Assembly (NCBI RefSeq): GCF_001457025.1
Contig: NZ_KQ758605.1
Coordinates: forward strand, 124,001 to 188,000
Reading direction: 5' to 3'
DNA: 64,000 bases
From: Pseudarthrobacter enclensis
GTDB taxonomy: Bacteria > Actinomycetota > Actinomycetes > Actinomycetales > Micrococcaceae
Each line of letters starts with the position of its first letter. Positions within the stretch are counted from its first letter, which is position 1. A program made the translations under genes and the position numbers. This document shows, in pieces, positions 9,714-18,343 of the stretch. The notes under the pieces were generated by a model that did not search any database, was not told where the DNA came from, and saw nothing but the letters and a program-made list of their open reading frames with translations.

Positions 9714-10319
9714 GTGGAAGGCGTGGCAGCAAGCGGTCAGGGCCAGGACAGCGCGCAGGTACCGCTGCGGCCCGCCCACGGGGCGATTCATCCGGCCTTG
9801 GACAGGCTCCTGGGTTCCTGGCAGGGCACCACGGAGCTTGCTGCCGGACCGTGGGGCCCCGCCCGCACCGTGGACGCCGAGGTGACGTACCGCCGCGTGG
9901 CCGGAGGATTCGCTGTGGTGCAGAGCTACAGGCATCGTGAACCCGACGGCTCCCACTACGAGGGCCATGGTGTGTTCACCCTCGATCCCGACCACCGGGA
10001 CGTGTTCTGGTACTACGTGGACAGCACCGGTACCGTGCCTGACACTCCCACGCGGTGCACCTGGCATGACGGAGTGCTGAGGGTAGAGCGCCGCGGAGCC
10101 GCGGGCTGGACACGGCACAGCATCCGGCTGGCAGATGGTGATACACCAGCGCACAGCGAAGGATCCCGGGCCGTGCCGGTTCCGGAAACCGTGCTCCTGC
10201 ATGTCACCGAGCTGGGGTCCGCGCCCCGGCCGGGCACCGGTGAACCGGGGAAGGCCCTCGCGAACGGAAAAAATCCGGCCTTCGTCCCGTTCATGACGTC
10301 CACCTTCCGTCGGGTTTGA
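9714..10319 (+). CDS. DUF1579-like conserved protein
   Basis: 201-residue soluble protein. After a polar start, the segment HPALDRLLGSWQGTTEL and later DVFWYYVDS fit the DUF1579/lipocalin-like pattern of a small beta-barrel whose members are often described as possible small-molecule or DNA-damage-associated proteins; function is not established. Starts at GTG 9714 behind GTGAGGG; an alternative GTG lies three codons in. No operon partner: the next gene is convergent. Confidence 0.7.
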   Translation: MEGVAASGQGQDSAQVPLRPAHGAIHPALDRLLGSWQGTTELAAGPWGPARTVDAEVTYRRVAGGFAVVQSYRHREPDGSHYEGHGVFTLDPDHRDVFWYYVDSTGTVPDTPTRCTWHDGVLRVERRGAAGWTRHSIRLADGDTPAHSEGSRAVPVPETVLLHVTELGSAPRPGTGEPGKALANGKNPAFVPFMTSTFRRV

Positions 10320-10455
10320 CCGCACCGTCCAGACAGGCTGGCTGCACTGCTGCCCCGCCTCCCGGTTCATCGGATCAATGGCCCACCCTAGAACCACCGT
10401 GCCCGGGAAATGACGGCATCCCAGGCATTTCGGACATCAGCGGCCACCCAAAGCA

Positions 10456-10790
10456 TCAAGCCTGCGGTGACCCACGTGGTGCAGCGTAGAAGGCCTCCCA
10501 CACGGGGTCGTCCAGGTATGGTCGGTGGGACCCGGCCAGCTCTTCTTCGGGAGGTTCGTCATCACCGGGTGAATTCAGGGGGAGGTAGTCCGGGAAGCTG
10601 ACCAGACCGGAAAGGACCCGTTGCTCCAGGGACTCCGTAGCCTTCAGCTCGTCAGCCCCTCCCGCAGCAGGGAGGGTTTCAGGCTGTGCGGCGCTCTCAC
10701 CGTGCATGTTGGGAACACATGGCGTTCCGGGTGGCCAGTGGGGTGGTTGTGGGTCGGGGTGTTGGGCTGGGTAGTGGCGGCCTGTGAGGT
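10456..10790 (-). pseudogene. Displaced C-terminal tail of the DUF222/HNH gene
   Basis: In the -1-shifted frame downstream of the HNH domain, about 110 codons run to the stop at 10456-10458 and read TGRHYPAQHPDPQPPHWPPG and later YLPLNSPGDDEPPEEELAG. These look like the normal tail of arthrobacterial DUF222/HNH proteins, whose sequence typically continues PPGWTSPTGRHYP. The main frame gives PPGWTSQAATTQ instead, so a frame change sits near 10780-10795. A four-base deletion would explain it. I infer a recent mutation or a sequencing error. Confidence 0.6.
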
Positions 10791-12215
10791 CCAGCCGGGT
10801 GGTTCGGTTGTGGTGGCGGGTGTGGGGGTCCAACCGCTGTTGTGCTTGAGCCTGTGGTGCTTGGGGCAGAGTTGTGCCAGGTTGCTGACGCCGGTTGTTC
10901 CGTGGTGGTGCCAGGCGGTGAGGTGGTCGGTGTCGTTGTCGGTGCTGGGGTTGGTGCAGCCGGGGAAGGTGCAGTGTCCGTCGCGCATCCGGATCCAGCG
11001 TTTCATTGCTTCGGTGAGCCGGTAGCTGGTCCGGCCGATCTCCAGGGGTGCACCGTCGCGGGGGTCGACGAGGACCCGGTAGAACGAGCTGGCCCCGTTG
11101 GCGACGAGTTGACGGGCCATGGCGGCGGGGATGGGCCCGTACCCGTCCAGGTCGGCTGGCTCGTCGGTGCTGCCCAGCATGGTGAATATCGGGATGGTGA
11201 CCAGGACGTCGGCCTTGGGGGCGGGGATCCTGCTGAGCTCAACGGCATAAGGGTCGGTGCCCTGGATGCCCGTGCCCTGAATGCCGGTGCCGTGCGTGCC
11301 GGTGCCGTGGGCGTCTGCTGTTTTGCCTGGTTCTTGGCCGTCGTCGTGCCGGGCCGGGTCAGCGGTACCGGTGTGGGCGCCGAGCAGGAGCGCTGCGGCG
11401 ACGTCCGGGCGGAGTTGGCTGAGGGTGCGGGTCTCGTCGGGTCCCTGCAGGCCGCGGGCGATGGCTGTGGTTTTGTTCCAGATGGCGCAGGCGGTGTCCC
11501 CGGGCAGGTGAAGGTTGATCCATGCCATCCCGTCGGCGTCCGGGCGGTATTCCATCCGCCGGTCCGCCACACACTTGATATGCCGTTCCTGGACGGAGTC
11601 GGGATAGGTGCGTTCGCGCCAGGACCGCACTTTCCCGCGGAACTGGGACGGGACGAGGTCCCCGGGCTCCGACCCCCGGGCACGGTGGGGTGCGTCCGGG
11701 TCGAAGAAATGCGCCACCAACGCCTCAGCACTCTCGGGGGCGAGGCAGTCCGTTTCGTCGGCCACAATTACAGCATGCCGCCAGGACATCGCCCCCGCCG
11801 CCAGCGCACCCGCGACCGCCGGCATCGCGCAGACTTTCCGGGACTGGCTGATGAACGCTGCCGCGGCACCCTCAGCGATGGTCAGGACCCCGGCGACCTC
11901 CGCCACCGTGGACATCTCCACGAACGCCCGCTCCGACCCGGTGGCCTCCGGCGGCGTCATCGCTTCTGCTAATTCCGCGTACTCTGCAGCGTCACGTGCC
12001 TTGCCGGCCGCGACTTGGGCTTCCAGCCGGCTCCACACCGCCAACCGCTCCAACCGCAGCTCCGACTTCCGCTCCAGAACATCAACTGCTTCCCCGGGTA
12101 CGGCATCAAGGCCAACCCGCTCCAGGTCCGCATCCGTCAAAAAGAGCGCATTCAGCGCGGCAACGGCAGCCCGAAGACCCTCCTTCACCGCCACCGAGTC
12201 CGCCACGTTTCCCAT
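10644..12215 (-). CDS. DUF222 / HNH endonuclease signature protein (13E12-like)
   Basis: About 523 residues. The DUF222 region spans roughly residues 15-330; a Gly/Thr-rich linker with repeats of GTGIQ or GTGTH sits near residue 310; the HNH zinc-finger nuclease signature lies about 420-460, with DGHCTFPGC, DTDHLTAWHH and CPKHHRLKH all intact. Related to the mycobacterial 13E12 repeat proteins, often multicopy. The tail is out of frame (see the displaced tail). I prefer the ATG at 12215 to the GTG two codons upstream because a CAGACT box ends six bases before it. Function uncertain; nuclease activity is inferred from motif only. Confidence 0.85.
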   Translation of the reverse strand: MGNVADSVAVKEGLRAAVAALNALFLTDADLERVGLDAVPGEAVDVLERKSELRLERLAVWSRLEAQVAAGKARDAAEYAELAEAMTPPEATGSERAFVEMSTVAEVAGVLTIAEGAAAAFISQSRKVCAMPAVAGALAAGAMSWRHAVIVADETDCLAPESAEALVAHFFDPDAPHRARGSEPGDLVPSQFRGKVRSWRERTYPDSVQERHIKCVADRRMEYRPDADGMAWINLHLPGDTACAIWNKTTAIARGLQGPDETRTLSQLRPDVAAALLLGAHTGTADPARHDDGQEPGKTADAHGTGTHGTGIQGTGIQGTDPYAVELSRIPAPKADVLVTIPIFTMLGSTDEPADLDGYGPIPAAMARQLVANGASSFYRVLVDPRDGAPLEIGRTSYRLTEAMKRWIRMRDGHCTFPGCTNPSTDNDTDHLTAWHHHGTTGVSNLAQLCPKHHRLKHNSGWTPTPATTTEPPGWTSQAATTQPNTPTHNHPTGHPERHVFPTCTVRAPHSLKPSLLREGLTS

Positions 12216-12221
12216 AACCAC

Positions 12222-12244
12222 AGTCTGCCGCGAGGGTCCGACAA
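12222..12244 (-). promoter_or_regulatory. RecA-NDp-like promoter of the DUF222/HNH gene
   Basis: On the minus strand TTGTCGGAC, exactly eight bases, then CAGACT, ending six bases before the ATG at 12215. The PafBC-dependent consensus is TTGTCRGTG-N8-TANNNT, so seven of nine and the spacing agree, but the -10 begins with C. Candidate DNA-damage promoter with a leaderless message. Confidence 0.4.
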
Positions 12245-12265
12245 TGAAAGGTGCAGCGGGAGGGG

Positions 12266-12532
12266 CTACCCTCCGGCGAACGGGGGCAGGACGTCCACCA
12301 CGTCGTCGGCACCCAACACCGTGGCGTGGTCGCGGACGGCAACCTCGTTCAGCAGGAAGCTGCTGCGTGCAAGGATCGTGGCCAGCCGGGGCGTGCCCGC
12401 CGGAGGGTCCTCACGCGGCACGGCCAGCACCGCCTCCAGCAGGTCCGCCACGGTTGCCCCGGCAGGGAGATCGAACTTTTCCTCGTCGAAACCTGCAGCG
12501 GCGCGCGCGGCAGCGAAGTAACGTACATGCAT
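12266..12532 (-). CDS. moaD: Molybdopterin synthase sulfur carrier subunit MoaD
   Basis: Ubiquitin-fold protein whose C-terminal Gly is thiocarboxylated and donates sulfur to precursor Z. The 88-residue product opens MHVRYFAAARAAAG and ends PPFAGG with the essential GlyGly at 87-88. It lies five bases downstream of moaA on the same strand, while its partner moaE closes the divergent operon. Confidence 0.93.
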   Translation of the reverse strand: MHVRYFAAARAAAGFDEEKFDLPAGATVADLLEAVLAVPREDPPAGTPRLATILARSSFLLNEVAVRDHATVLGADDVVDVLPPFAGG

Positions 12533-12537
12533 TCCGG

Positions 12538-13680
12538 TCAGCCCCCGATGGCGCTCATGCTGCGGTCCGGCTGGACGAAGTCCGGAGCGTCCAGTCCCAC
12601 GTGGTCCATGCCGTGGGCTTTTGGCTTAATCCACATCGCGTCCTGCCAGCGTTGCGCCAAGGCGTCGTCGTCGGCGCCGGAGCGCAGGAGTCCCAGCAGG
12701 TCGTACTCCTCCCGGGAGAAGAGGCAACTCATGATCTTGCCTTCAGCGGTGATCCGGGTGCGGCGGCAGTCCGCGCAGAACGGCTCGGTGACCGAGGCGA
12801 TGATCCCCACGGTTCCCAGGACGGGGCCGTGCGCGGACGGGTCGCTGGAAGCACCCGGCCCCGCCACCCGGCGTCGTACTTCGAAGCGTTCCGCGGGGGC
12901 ACCATCGCGTTCACGGGGATCGGGGCTCAGGAAGAAATCGGTGGACAGGATGCCGCGGATCTCGGCTGCGGTGATCATGTTGCGGCGGGTCCAGCCGTGG
13001 TCGGCGTCAAGCGGCATCTGCTCGATGAAACGGAGTTCGTATCCGCGGTCCAACGCCCAGGCCAGCAGCGAGGGCGCTTCGGAGTCGTTGATGCCGCGCA
13101 TCAGGACGGCGTTGAGCTTCACGGGTCCCAGCCCGGCAGCCCAGGCGGCGTCCACGCCGTCCAGGACCTGGTTCAGGAACGGGCGGCGGGTCAGCTGGGT
13201 GAACGTCTCCTCGTGCAGCGAATCGAGTGAGACGTTGATGCGGGTCAGGCCGGCTTCTTTCAGCGCAGCGGCCTTCCGGGCCAACCCCACCGCATTGGTG
13301 GTCATGGAGATGGGCAGGTCCGGGTGGTTGCTGCGCAACGCGGCGATGATGTCCACCAGGTCGTGGCGTACCAGCGGCTCGCCGCCGGTCAGCCGCAGCT
13401 CGCGCACGCCCAGGTGCTCCACGCCGATCCGTACAATCCGAACGATCTCCTCCGCCGTCATGACAGCCTGTTTGGCCAGCCATTCCAGGCCCTCGGCGGG
13501 CATGCAGTAGGTGCAGCGGAGGTTGCACTTGTCGGTCAGGGAAAGCCGCATGTCGGTGGCCCTGCGTCCGTAGCGGTCCACCAGGCCCCCCGGGGCGTCC
13601 ACCGGACGGCGGGACGGTACGGACGGAACCGCCGCGCCCGCTTCTTCGCGGGGCTGCGGCATGCCTAGCTGGACACTCAT
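12538..13680 (-). CDS. moaA: GTP 3',8-cyclase MoaA
   Basis: Radical SAM enzyme making the first pterin intermediate of molybdenum cofactor synthesis from GTP, together with MoaC. The N-terminal 4Fe-4S motif CNLRCTYC gives Cys 52, 56 and 59; the C-terminal cluster motif includes CADCRRTRIT and a further Cys in IMSCLF; the protein ends in IGG as MoaA proteins do. Length 380, with about 35 extra N-terminal residues. TAGCCT (13687-13692 on the complement) ends six bases before the ATG, so the message appears leaderless. Co-transcribed with moaD. Confidence 0.96.
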   Translation of the reverse strand: MSVQLGMPQPREEAGAAVPSVPSRRPVDAPGGLVDRYGRRATDMRLSLTDKCNLRCTYCMPAEGLEWLAKQAVMTAEEIVRIVRIGVEHLGVRELRLTGGEPLVRHDLVDIIAALRSNHPDLPISMTTNAVGLARKAAALKEAGLTRINVSLDSLHEETFTQLTRRPFLNQVLDGVDAAWAAGLGPVKLNAVLMRGINDSEAPSLLAWALDRGYELRFIEQMPLDADHGWTRRNMITAAEIRGILSTDFFLSPDPRERDGAPAERFEVRRRVAGPGASSDPSAHGPVLGTVGIIASVTEPFCADCRRTRITAEGKIMSCLFSREEYDLLGLLRSGADDDALAQRWQDAMWIKPKAHGMDHVGLDAPDFVQPDRSMSAIGG

Positions 13681-13786
13681 AAATTCAGGCTACGCCACGA
13701 TGGGCTCCTCATCACACCCGTGACGGCGCACGTCCCCGGCGGGCAGGAATTCCCGGTGCACAGCGCTGCTGCGGCACGGGCGAAAT

Positions 13787-13792
13787 TATGCT
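13787..13792 (+). promoter_or_regulatory. -10 element of the oxidoreductase-moeA operon
   Basis: TATGCT ends six bases before the GTG at 13799, consistent with a leaderless message. It is divergent from the moaA promoter, about 95 bases away. Confidence 0.5.
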
Positions 13793-13798
13793 TGAAGG

Positions 13799-15505
13799 GT
13801 GAACACCCGCCGGCCACCGCAGGACGCGCACGACGGCGGCACCCGCCACGCCGGGACCGCCCCAGTACCAGCGCCCGCGCCCGGGCACGGGCCGGATAAG
13901 GCGCCGAAAACCTCCTCCGACGCCGCCGGCGGACCGCCCGAAGACGCCGGACCGGCAGGCGCGCAGTCCCCACCCAACGCCAACGCCTGGCCGGCTGCCG
14001 CTACAGGAGTGGTGGCCGCGGCCGGCGGGGTCACCGCCGGAGAACTGCTGGCCGCGGTGTGGAGCCCGTCGTTGTCACCGCTGACGGCGGCGGGCGGGGC
14101 CGTCATCGATGCCGTCCCGCCGGGGGTGAAGGACTGGGCGGTGTCGCTGTTCGGTACGGCGGACAAAATCGCCCTCCTGGTGGGCATGGCACTGGTCATT
14201 GCCGCGCTGGCAGCCCTGGCCGGCGTGGTGGAACGCCGGCGGCCGTTTGCCGGCCTGGCGGTCATCGCGGTGTTCGGGGTGGCCGGAGTGGCAGCAGTTG
14301 GCGGCCGCGCCCAGGCCACGGCCGTGGCCTTTGCCCTGCCGGTCGCCGCAGCGGCCGTGGCGGCCCTGCCGCTGAGCCTGCTGGTCCGGAAACTGCGGGC
14401 GTGGGAGGACGGGACACCTGAACCCGGCCAGGGCGGGGCACGGCGCAGCTTCCTCCGCCACCTGGCCGGGAGCGCCGCAGCAGTGCTCATCGGGGGAGTC
14501 CTTGCCGGATTGTGGCGCGGTACCGTGCTGCGCGTCAGTGAAGCCCGTGCGCGGGTGGTGCTGCCGCCGCCCGCCGATCCCGCTCCGCCCATCCCTGCCG
14601 GTGCCGAGGCGGGGGTGGCGGGGATGCCTCCGCTGGTCACCCCGGCCAGCGACTTCTACCGGATCGACACCGCCCTTATCCCTCCGGCCCTCGATCCCGC
14701 TACCTGGGTCCTGAGGGTCACCGGCATGGTGGAGAGGACGGTCGAACTGACCCTCGCGGACCTCCTGGCCAAACCCCTGGCCGAACGCCATGTCACCATC
14801 GCCTGCGTGTCCAATCCCGTAGGCGGGGACCTGATCGGCACTGCCCGCTGGCTGGGCTGGCCGGTGCGCGACCTCCTTGCGCTGGCGGGGCCGGCCAGGG
14901 ACGCCGACATGGTCCTTTCCACCAGCGCGGACGGCTGGACGGCCGGCACGCCGCTGGAAGTGCTCACGGACAGCCGGGACGCGCTGCTGGCCGTCGGCAT
15001 GAACGGCGCCCCGCTGCCGCTCGAGCACGGGTTCCCCGTGCGGCTGGTGGTGCCCGGACTTTACGGCTACGTCTCTGCCACCAAGTGGGTCACCGAACTG
15101 AAAGTGACCAGGTTTGCGGAGGACCAGGCCTATTGGACGGGCCGGGGCTGGTCCGACCACGGACCCATCAAGCTGTCCTCCCGGATCGACGTCCCCCGCA
15201 GCGGCCGCCCGGTCAACGCCGGAGCGGTGACGTTCGGGGGAGTCGCCTGGGCGCAGCACACCGGCATCATGGCAGTGGAGCTCCGCGTCAACAGGGGCAG
15301 GTGGCAGGCCGCCGAGCTGTCCCCGGGAATCTCCACCGACACCTGGTACCAGTGGAAGCTCACCCTGGACCTCACCCCCGGGCAGTACGAAGTGCAGGTG
15401 CGGGCCACCGACCTCACGGGCCGGCCGCAGGTGGAGGATGTCCGGCCTGTGGTCCCCGACGGGGCCACCGGATTCCACACGGTTAGAGTGGACGTGAAAT
15501 CCTGA
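13799..15505 (+). CDS. Membrane-anchored molybdopterin-dependent oxidoreductase (sulfite oxidase fold)
   Basis: 568 residues. A Pro/Ala-rich cytoplasmic start is followed by several hydrophobic helices (about residues 60-80, 120-143, 150-170, 175-198 and 225-245), then the molybdopterin domain (about 280-440) with the Mo-ligating Cys 336 in TIACVSNPVGGDLIG, and a C-terminal Ig-like dimerisation domain from about 445. I expect the catalytic domain outside the membrane. Substrate unknown; the soluble relatives are sulfite oxidases and the periplasmic MsrP reductases. It heads an operon with moeA, moaC, moaB and moaE, so cofactor supply and use are linked. Confidence 0.88.
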   Translation: MNTRRPPQDAHDGGTRHAGTAPVPAPAPGHGPDKAPKTSSDAAGGPPEDAGPAGAQSPPNANAWPAAATGVVAAAGGVTAGELLAAVWSPSLSPLTAAGGAVIDAVPPGVKDWAVSLFGTADKIALLVGMALVIAALAALAGVVERRRPFAGLAVIAVFGVAGVAAVGGRAQATAVAFALPVAAAAVAALPLSLLVRKLRAWEDGTPEPGQGGARRSFLRHLAGSAAAVLIGGVLAGLWRGTVLRVSEARARVVLPPPADPAPPIPAGAEAGVAGMPPLVTPASDFYRIDTALIPPALDPATWVLRVTGMVERTVELTLADLLAKPLAERHVTIACVSNPVGGDLIGTARWLGWPVRDLLALAGPARDADMVLSTSADGWTAGTPLEVLTDSRDALLAVGMNGAPLPLEHGFPVRLVVPGLYGYVSATKWVTELKVTRFAEDQAYWTGRGWSDHGPIKLSSRIDVPRSGRPVNAGAVTFGGVAWAQHTGIMAVELRVNRGRWQAAELSPGISTDTWYQWKLTLDLTPGQYEVQVRATDLTGRPQVEDVRPVVPDGATGFHTVRVDVKS

Positions 15506-15528
15506 CGGCCGCAACCTAAGGCGGATCC

Positions 15529-16773
15529 ATGACCACTGCCCACCCCCTTCGGGCCGGCACGGCCCACCAGTCCCGTTCCGTTGCCGGCCACCTGGCGGCG
15601 GTCACCGCCCTCCTGGCACCGCTGGCCGCAGAGTCCCGCGCCGAGGTCCTTCCGCTGCGTGCGGCCTTGGGGAGGGCGCTCGTGCACGACATCGTGGCGC
15701 CGGTCAGCCTGCCGCCGTTCGCCAATTCGCAGATGGACGGTTATGCCGTCCGTTCCGCGGACCTGCACGACGGCGGCACGGACCTTCGCGTTGCGCCCCC
15801 GGTACCTGCGGGGTCGAGGCCGCCCGCGCTGCTGACCGGGACTGCGGCGCCCATCATGACCGGTGCGATGCTGCCTGACGGCGCGGACGCCGTCGTCCCT
15901 ATTGAACGCGCTGTGCCGGACAGCTTCCCCGCGGCCGGCAGCGAGGCCAGCGTCACCCTGCCGGCCGTCCCGGCGGGAACCTTCGTCCGGCCGGCGGGCA
16001 GCGACATCGTCGCCGGCGGGCGCGCCCTTGCGGCCCGGACCCACCTCGGTCCCGCCCAGCTGGGGCTCCTGGCCGCGCTCGGACGCGCGGACGTCGAGGT
16101 CTTCAAGGCCGTCACGGTCCTCCTGGTCACCACGGGCGACGAGGTGGTGGAACCCGGCCGGGAACTGCCGGACGGCAAGATCTATGACGCCAACGGCACG
16201 CTCCTCGAGGCCGCCATGGCGGAGGCCGGCATCGACGTCCGGCGCACCGGAATTTCCACCGACGAGCCCGGGGAACTGCGGAAGCTGCTGCGGGCCACAT
16301 CCACGGAAGCGGACCTCATCGTCACCACGGGCGGCGTCAGCAAGGGCGCCTACGAAGTGGTCCGGCAGGCGATGGAGGACCAGCCGGTGGACTTCCTGCA
16401 TGTGGCCATGCAGCCGGGCGGGCCGCAGGGGATCGGCACGTTCGACGGCGTCCCCTTCCTGGGGTTCCCCGGCAATCCGGTGAGCTGCCTGGTGTCCTTC
16501 GAAATGTTCCTCCGGCCCGCGCTCTCGGCACTGCTGGGTGCTCCCGCCCCCAGGGCACCCCTCCGCGCCAGGCTTGGCCACGGGCTGACCTCCCCGGAAC
16601 GCAAGCACCAGGTCCGCCGCGGCAACCTGCAGCCGGACGGCACGGTGCGGCTCGAAGGCGGCGAGGGTTCGCACCTGGTCCACGCGCTGGCCGGCTCCAA
16701 CGCCCTGGTCCACGTCCCCGAGGGCGTAACGGAACTCGCGGCAGGGGACGAGGTGGAAGTATGGATGCTGTGA
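15529..16773 (+). CDS. moeA: Molybdopterin molybdenumtransferase MoeA
   Basis: Inserts molybdate into adenylylated molybdopterin. 414 residues with the expected order: linker domain, [33 protein letters not shown], the MPT-binding [10 protein letters not shown], a [13 protein letters not shown] loop and [10 protein letters not shown] near residue 315. ATG at 15529 follows GGCGGATCC, so the ribosome site is weak. Its stop lies inside the next gene (13-base overlap with moaC), which points to translational coupling. Confidence 0.95.
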   Translation: MTTAHPLRAGTAHQSRSVAGHLAAVTALLAPLAAESRAEVLPLRAALGRALVHDIVAPVSLPPFANSQMDGYAVRSADLHDGGTDLRVAPPVPAGSRPPALLTGTAAPIMTGAMLPDGADAVVPIERAVPDSFPAAGSEASVTLPAVPAGTFVRPAGSDIVAGGRALAARTHLGPAQLGLLAALGRADVEVFKAVTVLLVTTGDEVVEPGRELPDGKIYDANGTLLEAAMAEAGIDVRRTGISTDEPGELRKLLRATSTEADLIVTTGGVSKGAYEVVRQAMEDQPVDFLHVAMQPGGPQGIGTFDGVPFLGFPGNPVSCLVSFEMFLRPALSALLGAPAPRAPLRARLGHGLTSPERKHQVRRGNLQPDGTVRLEGGEGSHLVHALAGSNALVHVPEGVTELAAGDEVEVWML

Positions 16774-17255
16774 ATGCAGAACAGACCCCTGCCGCACTGA
16801 CGCACCTGCGCCGGGACGGCAGCGCGCAGATGGTGGACGTGTCCGCCAAGGCAGAGACCACCCGCGAAGCAATTGCCACCGCCACCGTGCGGACCACGGC
16901 GGAGGTGATGGGCCTCCTGGGCACGGGCGGGCTCCCCAAGGGTGATGCCCTGGCCGTGGCCCGGGTGGCCGGCATCATGGCCGCCAAAAAGACTCCCGAG
17001 CTGATTCCGCTGTGCCATCCCCTGCCGCTCTCCAAAGTCACGGTGGACTTCGACCTGGAAGCCGAGTCCGTGGCAGTCCTGGCCACGGTGAAGACGAGGG
17101 GCGTCACCGGCGTGGAGATGGAGGCCCTGACGGCGGCTTCCGTGGCCGCCCTCAGCGTGTACGACATGATCAAGGCGGTGGACAAGCACGCCGTCCTGAC
17201 CGACATCAAGGTGCTGGCCAAGAGCGGCGGCAAGAGCGGGGACTGGGCACTGTGA
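16761..17255 (+). CDS. moaC: Cyclic pyranopterin monophosphate synthase MoaC
   Basis: Converts the MoaA product to cyclic pyranopterin monophosphate. Motifs [14 protein letters not shown] (about residues 77-90) and [14 protein letters not shown] (about 114-127) contain the catalytic residues; the KAVDKH Asp-Lys pair follows. 164 residues. The ATG at 16761 overlaps moeA by 13 bases and its stop overlaps moaB by four (GTGA), giving a tightly coupled chain. Confidence 0.96.
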   Translation: MDAVNAEQTPAALTHLRRDGSAQMVDVSAKAETTREAIATATVRTTAEVMGLLGTGGLPKGDALAVARVAGIMAAKKTPELIPLCHPLPLSKVTVDFDLEAESVAVLATVKTRGVTGVEMEALTAASVAALSVYDMIKAVDKHAVLTDIKVLAKSGGKSGDWAL

Positions 17256-17800
17256 CACCGCAGGGCAGCCACGGAGCTGCGCAGGCATTCGGCGCAGCGG
17301 AACCGCACCGGCACGGCGACGTCCAGGGCAGGAAGGCCGGCGTGGTGATTGCCTCCACCAGGGCAGCGGCCGGCATCTATGAGGATGAGACCGGGCCCGT
17401 CATCACGGACTGGCTCACCGAACACGGCTTCGAGGTGTTCCCGGCAATGGTGGTCCCCGACGGCGAGCCCGTGGGCGCCGCGATCCGTGCCCTCCTGACC
17501 CAGCATCCCACCGTCGTCATCACCAGCGGCGGCACCGGCCTGAACCCGGACGACCGGACCCCCGAGGTCACCCGGCCCCTGCTGGACCGTGAAATTCCCG
17601 GCATCATGGAAGCGATCCGGCACGCCGGCGCGGCCAAAACGCCGCTGGCGGCACTGAGCCGTGGACATGCCGGCGCGGCGGGAAAGACCTTCATTATTAA
17701 CCTGCCCGGCTCACCCAAAGGGGTCATGGACGGACTCTCCGTCCTCGACCCGGTGATCGGGCACCTCTGCGACCAGTTGGAAGGGAACCATGGGCACTGA
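17252..17800 (+). CDS. moaB: Molybdopterin adenylyltransferase-like protein (MoaB/Mog)
   Basis: Adenylylates molybdopterin before MoeA loads molybdate. The family motif [15 protein letters not shown] is at about residues 91-105 and NLPGSPKGV near 150. 182 residues from the GTG at 17252, which overlaps the moaC stop. The frame is open to 17012, but that part is a shadow of moaC. About 30 non-conserved residues precede the domain. Whether it acts as Mog or as the functionally silent MoaB type cannot be told from sequence. Confidence 0.92.
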   Translation: MTPQGSHGAAQAFGAAEPHRHGDVQGRKAGVVIASTRAAAGIYEDETGPVITDWLTEHGFEVFPAMVVPDGEPVGAAIRALLTQHPTVVITSGGTGLNPDDRTPEVTRPLLDREIPGIMEAIRHAGAAKTPLAALSRGHAGAAGKTFIINLPGSPKGVMDGLSVLDPVIGHLCDQLEGNHGH

Positions 17801-18260
17801 AGCATTCGAGGTGGTATCCGCCGTCCTCAGCCCGGAACCGATTTCCGTAGACCAGGCGATCGCCGCAGTGGAAAGCGACACCGCCGGCGCGGTGGTCAGC
17901 TTCAGCGGAGTGGTCCGCAACCACGACGGCGGCAAGCCGGTGGACCGCCTCAGCTATAGTGCGCACCCCACGGCGCACCAGGTGATGGCCGACGTCGTGG
18001 CCCGGCTGGTTGCCGAGCAGAACGCCGGCGGTGCGGACGGGGAAGCGGAGGCGAAGCCTGTCCGCATCTGGGCAGCCCACCGCATCGGCATGCTGCAGAT
18101 CGGCGATCCCGCGCTGGTGTGCGCCGTCTCCGCAGCCCACCGCGGACAGGCGTTCGCCGTCTGTGCCGAACTCGTGGACCGCATCAAGGAACAGGTCCCC
18201 ATCTGGAAGGAACAGTTCTTCTCGGACGGAACCGTGGAGTGGGTGGGCGCCGGCGGCTGA
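17790..18260 (+). CDS. moaE: Molybdopterin synthase catalytic subunit MoaE
   Basis: Transfers two sulfurs from MoaD to precursor Z, forming molybdopterin. 156 residues; family segments are GAVVSFSGVVRNHDGG near residue 32, HRIGMLQIGDPALV, AAHRGQAF and VPIWKEQFF with the catalytic Lys. It overlaps moaB by 11 bases and closes the operon. MoaD is encoded on the other strand 5 kb away within the same island. Confidence 0.95.
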   Translation: MGTEAFEVVSAVLSPEPISVDQAIAAVESDTAGAVVSFSGVVRNHDGGKPVDRLSYSAHPTAHQVMADVVARLVAEQNAGGADGEAEAKPVRIWAAHRIGMLQIGDPALVCAVSAAHRGQAFAVCAELVDRIKEQVPIWKEQFFSDGTVEWVGAGG

Positions 18261-18343
18261 TGCCGGCCTGCGAAGGGTTCCTGCGAGGTAACGCACACGG
18301 CCCGGTTCAGGACCTTCCGGGGCCCGACGGTAGGGTTAACGCC

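Noticed and set aside
10842..13230. Long plus-strand open frames opposite the HNH and moaA genes
   Set aside because: They are antisense to well-supported genes, lack family features and arise from high GC, where stop codons are rare.
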